Position numbers and translations under genes: made by a program. A DNA stretch of 64,000 bases, from the NCBI GenBank assembly GCA_965242895.1, contig OZ251507.1, positions 620,001 to 684,000 on the forward strand. Direction: 5' to 3'. The notes beneath the pieces are model-generated. The model was not told the DNA's origin. It did no database searches and saw nothing but the letters and a program-made list of their open reading frames with translations. How positions within the stretch are numbered: position 1 is the stretch's first letter; each line of letters begins with the position of its first letter. This document shows, piece after piece, positions 51,512-59,312 of this stretch. The stretch is from CATQHL01 sp965242895. Its GTDB lineage: Bacteria > Actinomycetota > Acidimicrobiia > Acidimicrobiales > CATQHL01.

Positions 51512-52944
51512 CGGGCGCCCGCCTGCCCACGGGGGACGCCCGCCTGCACATGGGGGGCGCCCACCTGCACATGGGGAGTGAGTTTTGCGCTCACCAAGCC
51601 ACCTAGCGCTTCGGCTAGTTCCTGCACCGGCAGACGACGTGCCACCTCACCAAAGTATCCCTCCACAATGAGCCGCTCGGCCATGTCGGGGGGCACTCCC
51701 CTGCTCTCGAGGTAAAAACGCTGGGCTTCGTCGAGCGGGCCTACGGAAGTGGCGTGGGCACAGCGCACGTCGTTGTTTTCGATCTCCAGGTTGGGCACCG
51801 ATTCCGCCCAGACATCCTCGGCGAGTTTGAGGATGCGGTTGGTTTGCACGGCATCAGTGCCGCGCGCCTGAGGCCCCACGCGGATGAGGCCGGAATATAT
51901 GGAGCGGGCTTCGTCGTCCACCGCCCCCACAAACAGCAGGTTGCTGTTTGTGTCGGGGGCGTCATGGTTCTGAAAAGTGCGAAAGTCGTGAACCTGGCGG
52001 CGGTCGGCGAAGTACATGGCGGATATGTCGCCGGTGGAACCTCTGCCCGCCAAACTGCAGTCGGTTCGCAGGCGGGCGTAAGAGCCGCCGACCGCCGCCA
52101 AGCCCACGCTCAGGTGCGCCTGAGCGTCGACCACAGCTGCAGTGGAGGCGACGGCGGTGGTGTGATAGCCGAGTTCCTGGATCGACAGATATCCGAGGTG
52201 TGCGCCCGCCCCTAACTTGATTTCCACCACTGGTGCTGCGAAGGTCGAAGAGTCGTCGGATGTGTATAGGTCGATGATCCGAGCTTCGGCTCCTTCACCG
52301 ACCGTCACCAGGAGGCGGGGGAACACGGCGGCGGCTTCTGCGTCGAGGATGTGTGCCACGACGACAGGGGAAGCTATGCGTACGCCTTGGGGTATATGTA
52401 TGTGGATCGGGGCGGCGCTGAGAGCGTCGTTTAGGAGAATGAAGGCGTCAGGCAAGTCCGTGGCTGCGGTGGCAAGGACGCTGCCGAGACCGGGGTCAGC
52501 GGGGGCATCGGCGGCGGGAGCGGAGGGGGAAGCGAAGGCGGCATCAGAGTTAACAGAATTGGGGCGCCCGACGCCCTCGGCGAGAGAAACAACATCCAGA
52601 CCGGCTGCGGCGGCTTCGGGAGCGACCTCGACACGCACAACGGCACCGTTCCGAACGACGACCAAGCCGCCGGTCAGTCCGAAACGCTCCGACATCCGCT
52701 GCGGCAGGTCGGAGGCAGACGGCTGAGGTTCCGAACTGAAATCCGTCAGGCGGTACTCACCCAAGTCGATCTCCCCGACCGGGCTGTAGCGCCAGACCTC
52801 TTCGGCTTCAGAAGGAAGCTCGGACGTGCGTAGAGCTTCGGCGGCAGCCACCCGGCGGCGACGCAGCCAGTCTGCGCCCGGCAAGGCGGCAGCATCATTG
52901 ACCGAGCAGAAGCGGCCGAGTCCAGTCATCGGAGCATCAGTCAC
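51508..52944 (-). CDS. sufD: Fe-S assembly protein SufD
   Basis: SufD forms the SufBC2D scaffold complex. This 478-residue protein has the beta-helix core typical of SufB/SufD, with FILLNDALSAAPIHIHIPQGV, VEIKLGAGAHLGYLSIQELG and the SufD-like C-terminal SVGPLDEAQRFYLESRGVPPDMAERLIVEGYF. An Ala/Pro/Ser-rich insertion of about 40 residues sits near 120-160, and the C-terminus carries PHVQ/GAP repeats from a short tandem DNA repeat. The start is GTG at 52944. sufB, normally the gene upstream, is absent. Confidence 0.92.
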   Translation of the reverse strand: MTDAPMTGLGRFCSVNDAAALPGADWLRRRRVAAAEALRTSELPSEAEEVWRYSPVGEIDLGEYRLTDFSSEPQPSASDLPQRMSERFGLTGGLVVVRNGAVVRVEVAPEAAAAGLDVVSLAEGVGRPNSVNSDAAFASPSAPAADAPADPGLGSVLATAATDLPDAFILLNDALSAAPIHIHIPQGVRIASPVVVAHILDAEAAAVFPRLLVTVGEGAEARIIDLYTSDDSSTFAAPVVEIKLGAGAHLGYLSIQELGYHTTAVASTAAVVDAQAHLSVGLAAVGGSYARLRTDCSLAGRGSTGDISAMYFADRRQVHDFRTFQNHDAPDTNSNLLFVGAVDDEARSIYSGLIRVGPQARGTDAVQTNRILKLAEDVWAESVPNLEIENNDVRCAHATSVGPLDEAQRFYLESRGVPPDMAERLIVEGYFGEVARRLPVQELAEALGGLVSAKLTPHVQVGAPHVQAGVPRGQAGAR

Positions 52945-53013
52945 CGACAGGCGTCAAAGGAGATAGCGGAAGATGGGGGCGCAGTCAGGGAAAAGATCGC
53001 AAATCCAGGCAAC

Positions 53014-53418
53014 CTAGGGGCGACGACCTCTGCCCCGCCGCTTGCCGTTTCGCCCGCCGCCCGACCGCCGCCCCCGCCGTGAGGAGGGTCGACGTCGAAA
53101 TCGCCTAGGACGGTTCTGTTCAGCCTCGACCTCGGCGATGATGCGGGCGCCCGCTAGGTTCACCACGTCTTCGGCTTCGTCGAGGAGTGCAGCCACCGAG
53201 TCGTCCTTGCCCACCGAGTCGGGCTCGTCAGGAGTGCGTCCGACGGCGAGTGAACCGTACGACCAGCTCACGTCCACCCGTCGTTTCACGTATGCCTCGC
53301 AGTCCTCTGGACAGCGCCAAGGAGCTTCCGGAGCCAGATCGAGGTTGCATTTACGCACCGTGTCGCCGCCGCTGTAGGTGCGGCTCTCGAAGTGCTTGCA
53401 GTCGTAGCGCATTGGCAT
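53014..53418 (-). CDS. Actinobacterial conserved Cys-rich/basic-tail protein
   Basis: A 134-residue protein with a Cys-containing N-terminal module, MRYDCKHFESRTY...RKCNLDLAPEAPWRCPEDCEAYVKRR, which could bind zinc, then a helical segment (AALLDEAEDVVNLAGARIIAEVEAEQ), and an Arg/Gly-rich tail (RRRPSSRRGRRSGGG). The composition suggests nucleic-acid contact. No function is known to me. It is separate from sufD by 69 bp on the same strand. TAAACT lies 10 bases before the ATG. Confidence 0.7.
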   Translation of the reverse strand: MPMRYDCKHFESRTYSGGDTVRKCNLDLAPEAPWRCPEDCEAYVKRRVDVSWSYGSLAVGRTPDEPDSVGKDDSVAALLDEAEDVVNLAGARIIAEVEAEQNRPRRFRRRPSSRRGRRSGGGRNGKRRGRGRRP

Positions 53419-53785
53419 AAGTCATCTAAGTTTACCGATCCACCAGCGCCCTCTGCGTGCGATTGCGGAAGAGGAAGGGCTGGGATAGAAAGGCGGGGGG
53501 CGAGACGCAAAGGCAAGAGGAGCGGGCGCAAACTCTCTCGATGACGCTGATCAGGGGCGGGCGGTGGTGCGGGGGGCGCAAAACAAGCGGAACAGGACGC
53601 AAAGGCAAGCAAGGGAACAGCCAGCGGACTGATTGAGGACGTCCCTCCCTTTCCCGCGGCAAACTCTGCTATACTGACACACTTACCGCTAGAATTGCCA
53701 ATTTTTCCCATTTATGATATCTAGCTAATTTCAATATATTTAAATCATTGTTGAAACTTTTCATAGGAGAAGATACACTGAGGCA
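53419..53785. other. Spacer with GACGCAAAGGCAAG repeats and an AT-rich leader
   Basis: The GC-rich half (53450-53640) has two copies of GACGCAAAGGCAAG (near 53511 and 53598) and several GGGCGCAAA words. It then changes sharply to AT-rich DNA with the promoter at 53667. The last 110 bases form an AT-rich leader of the coiled-coil gene. No other gene is seen. Confidence 0.5.
53667..53675 (+). promoter_or_regulatory. Extended -10 promoter TGCTATACT
   Basis: A TGN-TATACT extended -10 about 110 bases before the coiled-coil gene. The same TGCTATANT motif occurs before the two related genes at 57297 and 61833. Confidence 0.5.
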
Positions 53786-54262
53786 ATGAACACAGGCATG
53801 ACAGCCCTCTTCGGGTCGCTGACAGGCATCCTCTTCGGGTTGATCATCTACTTCCTCAACGACCTTAAGAAACACATATTCGCCCTAGGAGGCCAGTTAG
53901 ACAATCTCCGCAGGGAGTTCAATGACCGCTTCGACGAAATACGCAGAGAGTTCAACAACCGCTTCGACGAAATACGCAGAGAGTTCAACGACCGCTTCGA
54001 CGAAATACGCAGAGAGTTCAACGACCGCTTCGACAATCTTGACAAGCGGGTGCACGAGAACACCAAGGCGATCGGCGAGCTGAAAGCGACGACCTCCAGA
54101 GAAATCGGCGAACTGAAGGGGATGACGTCCGCTCTCCTGAGTCTGCAGACCGGAACTACGGAAGAGGACGAGAGCTCCGGGCCGCCCGAACCGGGCAGGC
54201 AACAGGAAGAAACACCTGAGCAGCAGATCGAAATGCCGGCGCTGGGGAGCTTCAAAGAGTGA
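53786..54262 (+). CDS. Membrane-anchored hendecad coiled-coil protein 1
   Basis: A 158-residue protein with one N-terminal transmembrane helix (LFGSLTGILFGLIIYFLNDL) and a cytoplasmic rod. The rod contains four near-perfect 11-residue units (RREFNDRFDEI) encoded by a 33-bp DNA repeat, then DNLDKRVHENTKAIGELK, and an acidic Glu/Pro tail. The stop overlaps the GTG of the methyltransferase relic, so it is the first gene of an operon with the MTase, GHKL ATPase and nuclease. A close paralogue lies at 57297. A role in anchoring or oligomerising the system at the membrane is inference. Confidence 0.72.
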   Translation: MNTGMTALFGSLTGILFGLIIYFLNDLKKHIFALGGQLDNLRREFNDRFDEIRREFNNRFDEIRREFNDRFDEIRREFNDRFDNLDKRVHENTKAIGELKATTSREIGELKGMTSALLSLQTGTTEEDESSGPPEPGRQQEETPEQQIEMPALGSFKE

Positions 54263-54713
54263 TCCACGCAGTCGATCTCTTCTGCGGTATTGGCGGTCTG
54301 ACGCACGGGCTTGCCCGCTCCGGGATCACAGTCAAAGCGGGCATTGACATAGACTCTTCCTGCCGTTACCCCTACGAGGCCAACAACCCTGATGCCCAGT
54401 TCTTGACGGCGGACGTTCGTGACGTAAGCTTCGGCGACATCGCAAAGCACTATGAGGGCGCCGACGTTTCATTGCTCGTGGGGTGTGCACCCTGCCAACC
54501 ATTCTCTGCTCATACACGAAAGACCGCTAATTCGAAAGCGGACGACTGCTCGCTGCTAGGAGAATTCTCCAGACTCATCAGAGAGGGTCAGCCCGACATC
54601 GTATCAATGGAGAACGTTTCGGGTCTGCGATGGCTAAACACATCGGCAACGCAGTCCCGATGAAACTTGGAAAGGCAATCGGAAACTCGATATTGGATGC
54701 TGAAAATGTCTGA
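54259..54713 (+). pseudogene. DNA cytosine-C5 methyltransferase with internal deletion
   Basis: The 5' part is a clear C5-cytosine methyltransferase: motif I DLFCGIGGLTHG, motif IV GCAPCQPFS with the catalytic Cys, and motif VI MENVSGL. Directly after this the frame changes: from the ATG at 54630 another frame reads KHIGNAVPMKLGKAIGNSI, which is motif X, normally at the very C-terminus. Everything between (motifs VII-IX and the target recognition domain) is missing. Translation in the original frame ends at 54663. The gene cannot methylate by itself. The GTG start overlaps the coiled-coil gene stop. Confidence 0.88.
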
Positions 54714-56055
54714 GCAAAAAGCCAAATACAAGATGAGCATCAGCCTCAACGTGCTGAACCATCTCGGCCTGCACCTCTACAGCAACATCTCGGCAGTGCT
54801 GGCCGAAGTGATCGCTAACTCCTGGGACGCCGACGCTACGGAAGTACGGGTCGACTTCGACATCGGCGGCAAGGTCATAAGAGTCAGCGACAACGGCACA
54901 GGAATGGACGTAGACGACATCAACGAAAAATACCTGCGAGTCGGCTACCAAAAGAGAGAAGTCGAAGGGTATGAGACCCCGGGCGGCCGCAAGCCCATGG
55001 GCAGGAAAGGGATAGGAAAGCTTTCACTATTCTCAATCGCCAACAGCATCACTGTCTATACGAAAAAGGAAGGGGCAGAAGGAGAAGCTTTTCGACTGGA
55101 CGCAAACAAGATAAAAGAGGCCATCCAAACTGAAGGCCCTTCGTCCAGCGATCCTTCCTCAGCAGAACAATACGAACCCGAACTCATAGATTTCGCCAAC
55201 AAAATTGACGGACAAGGGACGATAATTGAAATTAGAGATTTGAAGAAAGTCCGCCTCACGACTGCTTCGGTTAACGGACTAAGAAAAAAGATCGCCAGAA
55301 GATTTGGCCTCATTGCCGATCTGGAAAAATTTAAAATAATAATCGATAGCAAAGAAGTAACCTTTGCTGACCGCGATTACTTTCACAAAGCACAGTTCTT
55401 ATACCAATACGGTGACTACGACTATTCCCAACACTGCACTAACTTGGATGAAAATGGAAAGCAAAACACTAGATTTGCTAGACAAGGGAGTTTTAACACG
55501 CAAGGGAATCCTGATCCTAAAGGTGGCTACAGCATCACAGGATGGATAGCCGTAGCAAGAAAGTCAAGCGACTTGGACGATGGACCAGACAACGAGGACA
55601 ACCTGAATAAGATCACAATCCTCGTTCGCAATAAGGTTGCCCAGGAAGATATTCTTCAGGAGTTCAGACTCGGGGGAATGATTACCAAGTACTTATTCGG
55701 TGAAATCCACGCCGACTTTCTAGATAGCGACGATCCAGACTTGGAAGATTGCGCCACCTCCAGCAGACAGCGTATCAAGGAAGATGATCCAAGGTACAAA
55801 GCATTGCAATCGTTCGTAGATTCAGAGTTGCGCTACATATGGAAAGATACGAACGAACTAAAGAACAAGAAAGGTACCAATGCAGCCTATGAGCTGCATC
55901 CAAATATTCGCGAGTGGTTCAATAGCCTCAACGGTGATCACAAAAATGCAGCCAAAAAACTGTTCGGCAAGATTAATCAACTGCCAATTGACGACTTCGG
56001 CGAAAAACGTCGCATATTCATCAGCAGCATACTCGCCTTTGAGAGCCTGAAATGA
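54706..56055 (+). CDS. GHKL (MutL/MORC-like) ATPase of a restriction system
   Basis: A 449-residue Bergerat-fold ATPase: LAEVIANSWDADA with Glu34 and Asn38 (N box), DNGTGMD (G1), and GRKPMGRKGIGKLSLFSIA (G2 box). The rest is a predicted transducer-like region. GHKL proteins of the MutL/MORC group next to C5-methyltransferases and nucleases are a described class of restriction-modification accessory ATPases. The ATG overlaps the last codons of the methyltransferase relic. It ends in TGA at 56055 and the same frame then continues open into the nuclease. AT-richer than the neighbouring core genes. Confidence 0.82.
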   Translation: MSEQKAKYKMSISLNVLNHLGLHLYSNISAVLAEVIANSWDADATEVRVDFDIGGKVIRVSDNGTGMDVDDINEKYLRVGYQKREVEGYETPGGRKPMGRKGIGKLSLFSIANSITVYTKKEGAEGEAFRLDANKIKEAIQTEGPSSSDPSSAEQYEPELIDFANKIDGQGTIIEIRDLKKVRLTTASVNGLRKKIARRFGLIADLEKFKIIIDSKEVTFADRDYFHKAQFLYQYGDYDYSQHCTNLDENGKQNTRFARQGSFNTQGNPDPKGGYSITGWIAVARKSSDLDDGPDNEDNLNKITILVRNKVAQEDILQEFRLGGMITKYLFGEIHADFLDSDDPDLEDCATSSRQRIKEDDPRYKALQSFVDSELRYIWKDTNELKNKKGTNAAYELHPNIREWFNSLNGDHKNAAKKLFGKINQLPIDDFGEKRRIFISSILAFESLK

Positions 56056-56088
56056 CGCAGTTTACTTCATAGGCTAGATGATCTGAAG

Positions 56089-56772
56089 GTGGAGAATCTG
56101 CCCGCATTAAAGAATGTATTCATTCAATTGGACGACTTGGAAGCTAGTTCTTATTACAACATTGTCAAACAAAGAATAGAAGTGATCAATAAATTAACCA
56201 ATTTAGTAGATAACAATGCACGAGAAAAAGCACTGCAAGAACACCTATACAACCACTTGTGGTTACTAGACCCTTCTTGGGAACGAGCAACCAGCACCGC
56301 GCGCATGGAAACCCAAATTATGAACATCATAAATGATGTCGACAAGTCACATAATTATGAAAAATATAGAGTCGATATATATTATACTACTACCGGCAAC
56401 AAACACGTAGTAATTGAACTTAAGCGCGCAAATCGAACACTGACTACTTCCGATTTATATATTCAACTTAATAAATACAAATCTGAAATATTAAAAGTAT
56501 TACAGGATGCAGGCACAGATGAACCATTAGAGTTCATCTGTGTAATCGGTAAACAACTGAAAGATTTGAGTGAGCCTGGGGGTGAGTTCACTTCCGAAAA
56601 ATCACTGGAAGCAGTAAACGCCAGAGTGGTGCTATACGAGCAATTGATCCAGAACGCTCTTGAGCAGTACAAAGATTATCTCGACAAAGCCAAGGATGTT
56701 GGCATGACTTATAGACTCATCCAGAGCATTGACAAAGACGACGTCAGTGAGATGAATCCCGCCTCGGATTGA
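56089..56772 (+). CDS. PD-(D/E)xK nuclease of the MORC-like restriction operon
   Basis: A 227-residue protein. Residues 45-65 (REKALQEHLYNHLWLLDPSWE) and KYRVDIYYTTTGNKHVVIELKRA supply the nuclease core: Glu51, Asp96, Glu110 and Lys112, with a later Gln126 in LYIQLNKY. This matches the restriction-endonuclease-like PD-(D/E)xK fold. It is in the same frame as the ATPase, separated only by TGA and 11 codons, and the GTG start at 56089 has a weak ribosome site. It would be the effector that cuts DNA; the cognate methyltransferase is broken. Confidence 0.75.
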   Translation: MENLPALKNVFIQLDDLEASSYYNIVKQRIEVINKLTNLVDNNAREKALQEHLYNHLWLLDPSWERATSTARMETQIMNIINDVDKSHNYEKYRVDIYYTTTGNKHVVIELKRANRTLTTSDLYIQLNKYKSEILKVLQDAGTDEPLEFICVIGKQLKDLSEPGGEFTSEKSLEAVNARVVLYEQLIQNALEQYKDYLDKAKDVGMTYRLIQSIDKDDVSEMNPASD

Positions 56773-57296
56773 TTTGGCTGCTCAAGCAGTCAGGGCTAAC
56801 GCCCGAGAGAAGCCTTTACTGCCCCTCTCTCGACGCTGCTCCCCTCCTCTCAGCTAAGCCCGAGCCCTCTCGAGGGGGAACTGATGCGCCAATCAAAATT
56901 TCTTAACTTGACCCTGCCTGAACTTGCCCCGGAGCATCCGGCAGCTTTTACAAGAAACTGATGCTAATATCTGTCCTTAAGCAGTGACATACACAATATA
57001 CTCAAACTGTGCTATAATCCCCATAGAATCAAATATGAACGCTACAGCCAAAAATTGTTATATACTAAATTAAGCACATTAGAGCATATAAATATCTAAA
57101 AATGCTTATATGATAGGAAATAGCCCTAAAACACAAACTAGGCGGAAAGCCTCAGCACGCAGAGGCACAGCCCTACGGCAGAATTATCAGAGGCCGGAAA
57201 GCCAGTCGAGCAACCGACTGACAGACGACCTCGATCTACACCTTGCCTCCGACAAGGAAGGCCTGAAATCCGCACACGAGAGAAGGGGTAGACAGA
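56773..57296. other. AT-rich spacer and leader of coiled-coil gene 2
   Basis: After a GC-rich 110 bp, the region is AT-rich with an extended -10 TGCTATAAT (57010-57018). A 64-codon open frame at 57110 runs to 57304 and overlaps the start of the next gene; it has no ribosome site and an unconvincing composition, so it is not called. Confidence 0.5.
57010..57018 (+). promoter_or_regulatory. Extended -10 promoter TGCTATAAT
   Basis: A perfect TGN-TATAAT motif, about 280 bases upstream of the coiled-coil gene at 57297, leaving a long AT-rich 5' leader. Confidence 0.55.
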
Positions 57297-58142
57297 ATGT
57301 ATGAAGCAACTTTTCCTATCGCAGAGGTGCTGATCAGCATCCTGGGCTTATTCGCAGCCGCCTTACTCGCAATTGTCTTCTACATGTTCAGAGACCTAGG
57401 CAAGCGAATCGCAACCACCAACTCAACCCTCGAAGATCACCGCAAAGAAACCAAAGCCGACATCAAAGCACTCCGCCAAGAAACCAAAGCCGAATTCGAC
57501 AAAGTCAACAACCGGTTCGGCGAAATCCACAGGGAATTCAACAACCGGTTCGACAAAGTCAACGACCGGTTCGGCGAAATCCACAGGGAATTCAACAACC
57601 GGTTCGACAAAGTCAACAACCGGTTCGACAAAGTCAACGACCAATTCGGCGAAATCCACAGGGAAGTCAACGACCGGTTCGGCGAAATCCACAGGGAAGT
57701 CAACGACCGGTTCGGCGAAATCCACAGGGAAGTCAACGACCGGTTCGACAAAGTAAACAACCGGTTCGACAAAGTCAACGACCAATTCGGCGAAGTCCGC
57801 AGGGAATTCAACGAGCGGTTCGACAATCTTGACAAGCGGGTGAACGAGAACACCAATGCGATCAGCGAACTGAAAGGGATGACGTCCGCTCTCCTGAGTC
57901 GGCAGACCGGAACTACGGGGGAGGATGAGAGTGACGGATCGCCCGAAGCAGGCAAGCGACAGAGAGAAACACCTGGGGAACAGGTCGAAATGCCAGCGGC
58001 GGAGATCGGACTTATTAGGAAGCAGCAGGAGAACCCTGAGCAGCCAGAAAAACGCCCTGAGCTACTAACGGAGAACCCCGCTATCTCAGGAGAAGCCACA
58101 GACCGAGGCACTCAAGCGATAGCAAGATCAGAAGCCAATTAG
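57297..58142 (+). CDS. Membrane-anchored repeat coiled-coil protein 2
   Basis: A 281-residue paralogue of the protein at 53786. The N-terminal transmembrane helix (LISILGLFAAALLAIVFYMF) leads to a rod of alternating 7-residue (NRFDKVN) and 11-residue (RFGEIHREVND) units, encoded by near-identical DNA repeats from about 57490 to 57820. It then shares FDNLDKRV, NTNAISELKGMTSALLS and the acidic C-terminal segment with protein 1. The ATG has AAGGGG upstream. It is not followed closely by a gene in the same operon. Repeat number probably varies between strains. Confidence 0.72.
   Translation: MYEATFPIAEVLISILGLFAAALLAIVFYMFRDLGKRIATTNSTLEDHRKETKADIKALRQETKAEFDKVNNRFGEIHREFNNRFDKVNDRFGEIHREFNNRFDKVNNRFDKVNDQFGEIHREVNDRFGEIHREVNDRFGEIHREVNDRFDKVNNRFDKVNDQFGEVRREFNERFDNLDKRVNENTNAISELKGMTSALLSRQTGTTGEDESDGSPEAGKRQRETPGEQVEMPAAEIGLIRKQQENPEQPEKRPELLTENPAISGEATDRGTQAIARSEAN
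57802..57935 (+). repeat. Direct repeat shared with 54012-54175
   Basis: The 3' coding region of coiled-coil gene 2 (from FDNLDKRV to the acidic tail) is highly similar in DNA to 54021-54175 of gene 1, in the same orientation. The two copies bracket the methyltransferase relic, ATPase and nuclease, and could recombine to remove them. Confidence 0.8.
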
Positions 58143-58375
58143 GAGTTCCGCAAACCTTAGACCCTTAGACCAGCGACAGCCAATTCCGATTAATAGAGTA
58201 GGTTGCCCTGTCTTCGACGAGCGCTCAACAGGCGCCAGCGCGTCTAAGCCGGAGTCGCCTAGACATTAAGGAGAAGATGCCGTGTTCTCCAGGCGACTAG
58301 TTGGAATTCCCCCGAGCAACTAGCCGGTAGCCGGAAACCTCCAGGGAACTAGCCAGACCCCCCCCCCCCCAGCGA
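58143..58375. repeat. Spacer with GRRACTAG words and a 13-C tract
   Basis: Several short CAACTAG, GGAACTAG and GCGACTAG words recur from 58285 to 58385. A run of 13 C (58358-58370) ends 5 bases before the stop codon of the minus-strand pilin-like gene. No gene is seen. Confidence 0.6.
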
Positions 58376-58780
58376 CTAGTCGGGAGTTCCTAGACTGTTA
58401 GTGTGGGAGGGGATGCAGGTGGCTGAATCTCCACCGCTAGCTGGTGTGTACGTGAACACGAAAATGCCCGACCACTGCTGGAGTCGGCCGCCGGGTTCGG
58501 TAGAGCAAGCTTCTCGGCTGTAAATTCCGTCTTGGGCTCCGTCGGCTTTAGCGATCTCATACAATTCCTGCCTTGCGCCGTCGACCTCTTCGCTTGCTTC
58601 ATTATTAGCGCTCCTTACCATAAGAACGCCGAGCGTGGCTATGCCACCCACAGCCGCTACTAAAAGAATCCATTCCAGAGTACTAAGACCGCTCTCAGAA
58701 GCAGGGAAAGCCGACCGGACGCGGGCGAGAACTGCCGAACGAAATCGAACAGAACGAACTCGATAAACCACAGATGCCAA
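58376..58780 (-). CDS. Flp/TadE-like pilin-type protein
   Basis: A 134-residue protein with a basic leader, then SESGLSTLEWILLVAAVGGIATLGVLMV, the arrangement of a class III or type IV pilin-like signal: a Gly cleavage site, a Glu five residues later, and a hydrophobic helix. The mature part of about 85 residues has two Cys that could form a disulfide (CSTEPGG...ATCIPS). It would be processed by a prepilin peptidase and assembled or retained at the membrane. No tad or pil genes are in the window. The last residues are encoded next to a poly-C tract. Confidence 0.65.
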   Translation of the reverse strand: MASVVYRVRSVRFRSAVLARVRSAFPASESGLSTLEWILLVAAVGGIATLGVLMVRSANNEASEEVDGARQELYEIAKADGAQDGIYSREACSTEPGGRLQQWSGIFVFTYTPASGGDSATCIPSHTNSLGTPD

Positions 58781-58816
58781 GCCTAGAAAACTGCGACTGA
58801 CGAGACAGCAAGAATG

Positions 58817-59014
58817 CTATAAGCCATTATCGTTAGTACCCTCCGTGTTCTCACTTTCTAGAATTTCTTTCCCCAGATAAGGGTGTCTCTCTGCTTCAGA
58901 CCATGGGGCGCAAAACTGATTACCAGTAGCGCCATCTACGAAATCCATATTCCCTAAGCTATCGTTGATCTCTTCTTTGAGGATTTTTCTACACCGCAAA
59001 CAGTTGACCGTCAT
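58817..59014 (-). CDS. Small hypothetical protein with CxxC
   Basis: A 65-residue open frame beginning MTVNCLRCRKILKEEIND, with a single CLRC pair and a later Cys. It is AT-rich compared with its neighbours, and the strand matches the pilin-like gene downstream. The composition is plausible for a small cytoplasmic protein, but there is no family match and no strong ribosome site. Confidence 0.4.
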   Translation of the reverse strand: MTVNCLRCRKILKEEINDSLGNMDFVDGATGNQFCAPWSEAERHPYLGKEILESENTEGTNDNGL

Positions 59015-59312
59015 CTCTTAACGAAGACTGTCGCGAAGGTCGCAGCAATAATTTAAGGGCTATTGAAGTTCCAATCAGCATTGGGTTAATTGTCTCCTTC
59101 ATTCTTGGATGTCTGTTTGTAAGGGATGTCCATTATAAGTTGCCAGTATAAGTTGCCAGAAACCTTACGGCCATCAACCCCTTGTCCGGCCAGGCACGCA
59201 ACTCGTGCCAGGCAGTTCTTACCAAGCACTTGTTAACTGAGACTATCAAGCCCGAACGCGATTCGCAACCATTTTCGGAAATCAGCATTTGGGCTGGTCA
59301 AGCGTGTCAAAG

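Noticed and set aside
56053..56055. The TGA between ATPase and nuclease as a selenocysteine codon
   Set aside because: No Cys-type motif surrounds it and no SECIS-like hairpin follows, unlike the TGA at 8741.
57110..57304. A 64-residue frame before coiled-coil gene 2
   Set aside because: No ribosome site, unconvincing composition and overlap with the next start; more likely leader DNA.
57420..57820. Repeat array in coiled-coil gene 2 as a CRISPR-like locus
   Set aside because: The periodicity follows 7- and 11-codon coiled-coil units, not repeats with spacers.
59030..59160. A plus-strand stretch with a hydrophobic peptide (ISIGLIVSFILGCLFV)
   Set aside because: Open for about 50 codons, but it has no standard start codon or ribosome site; not enough to call a gene.
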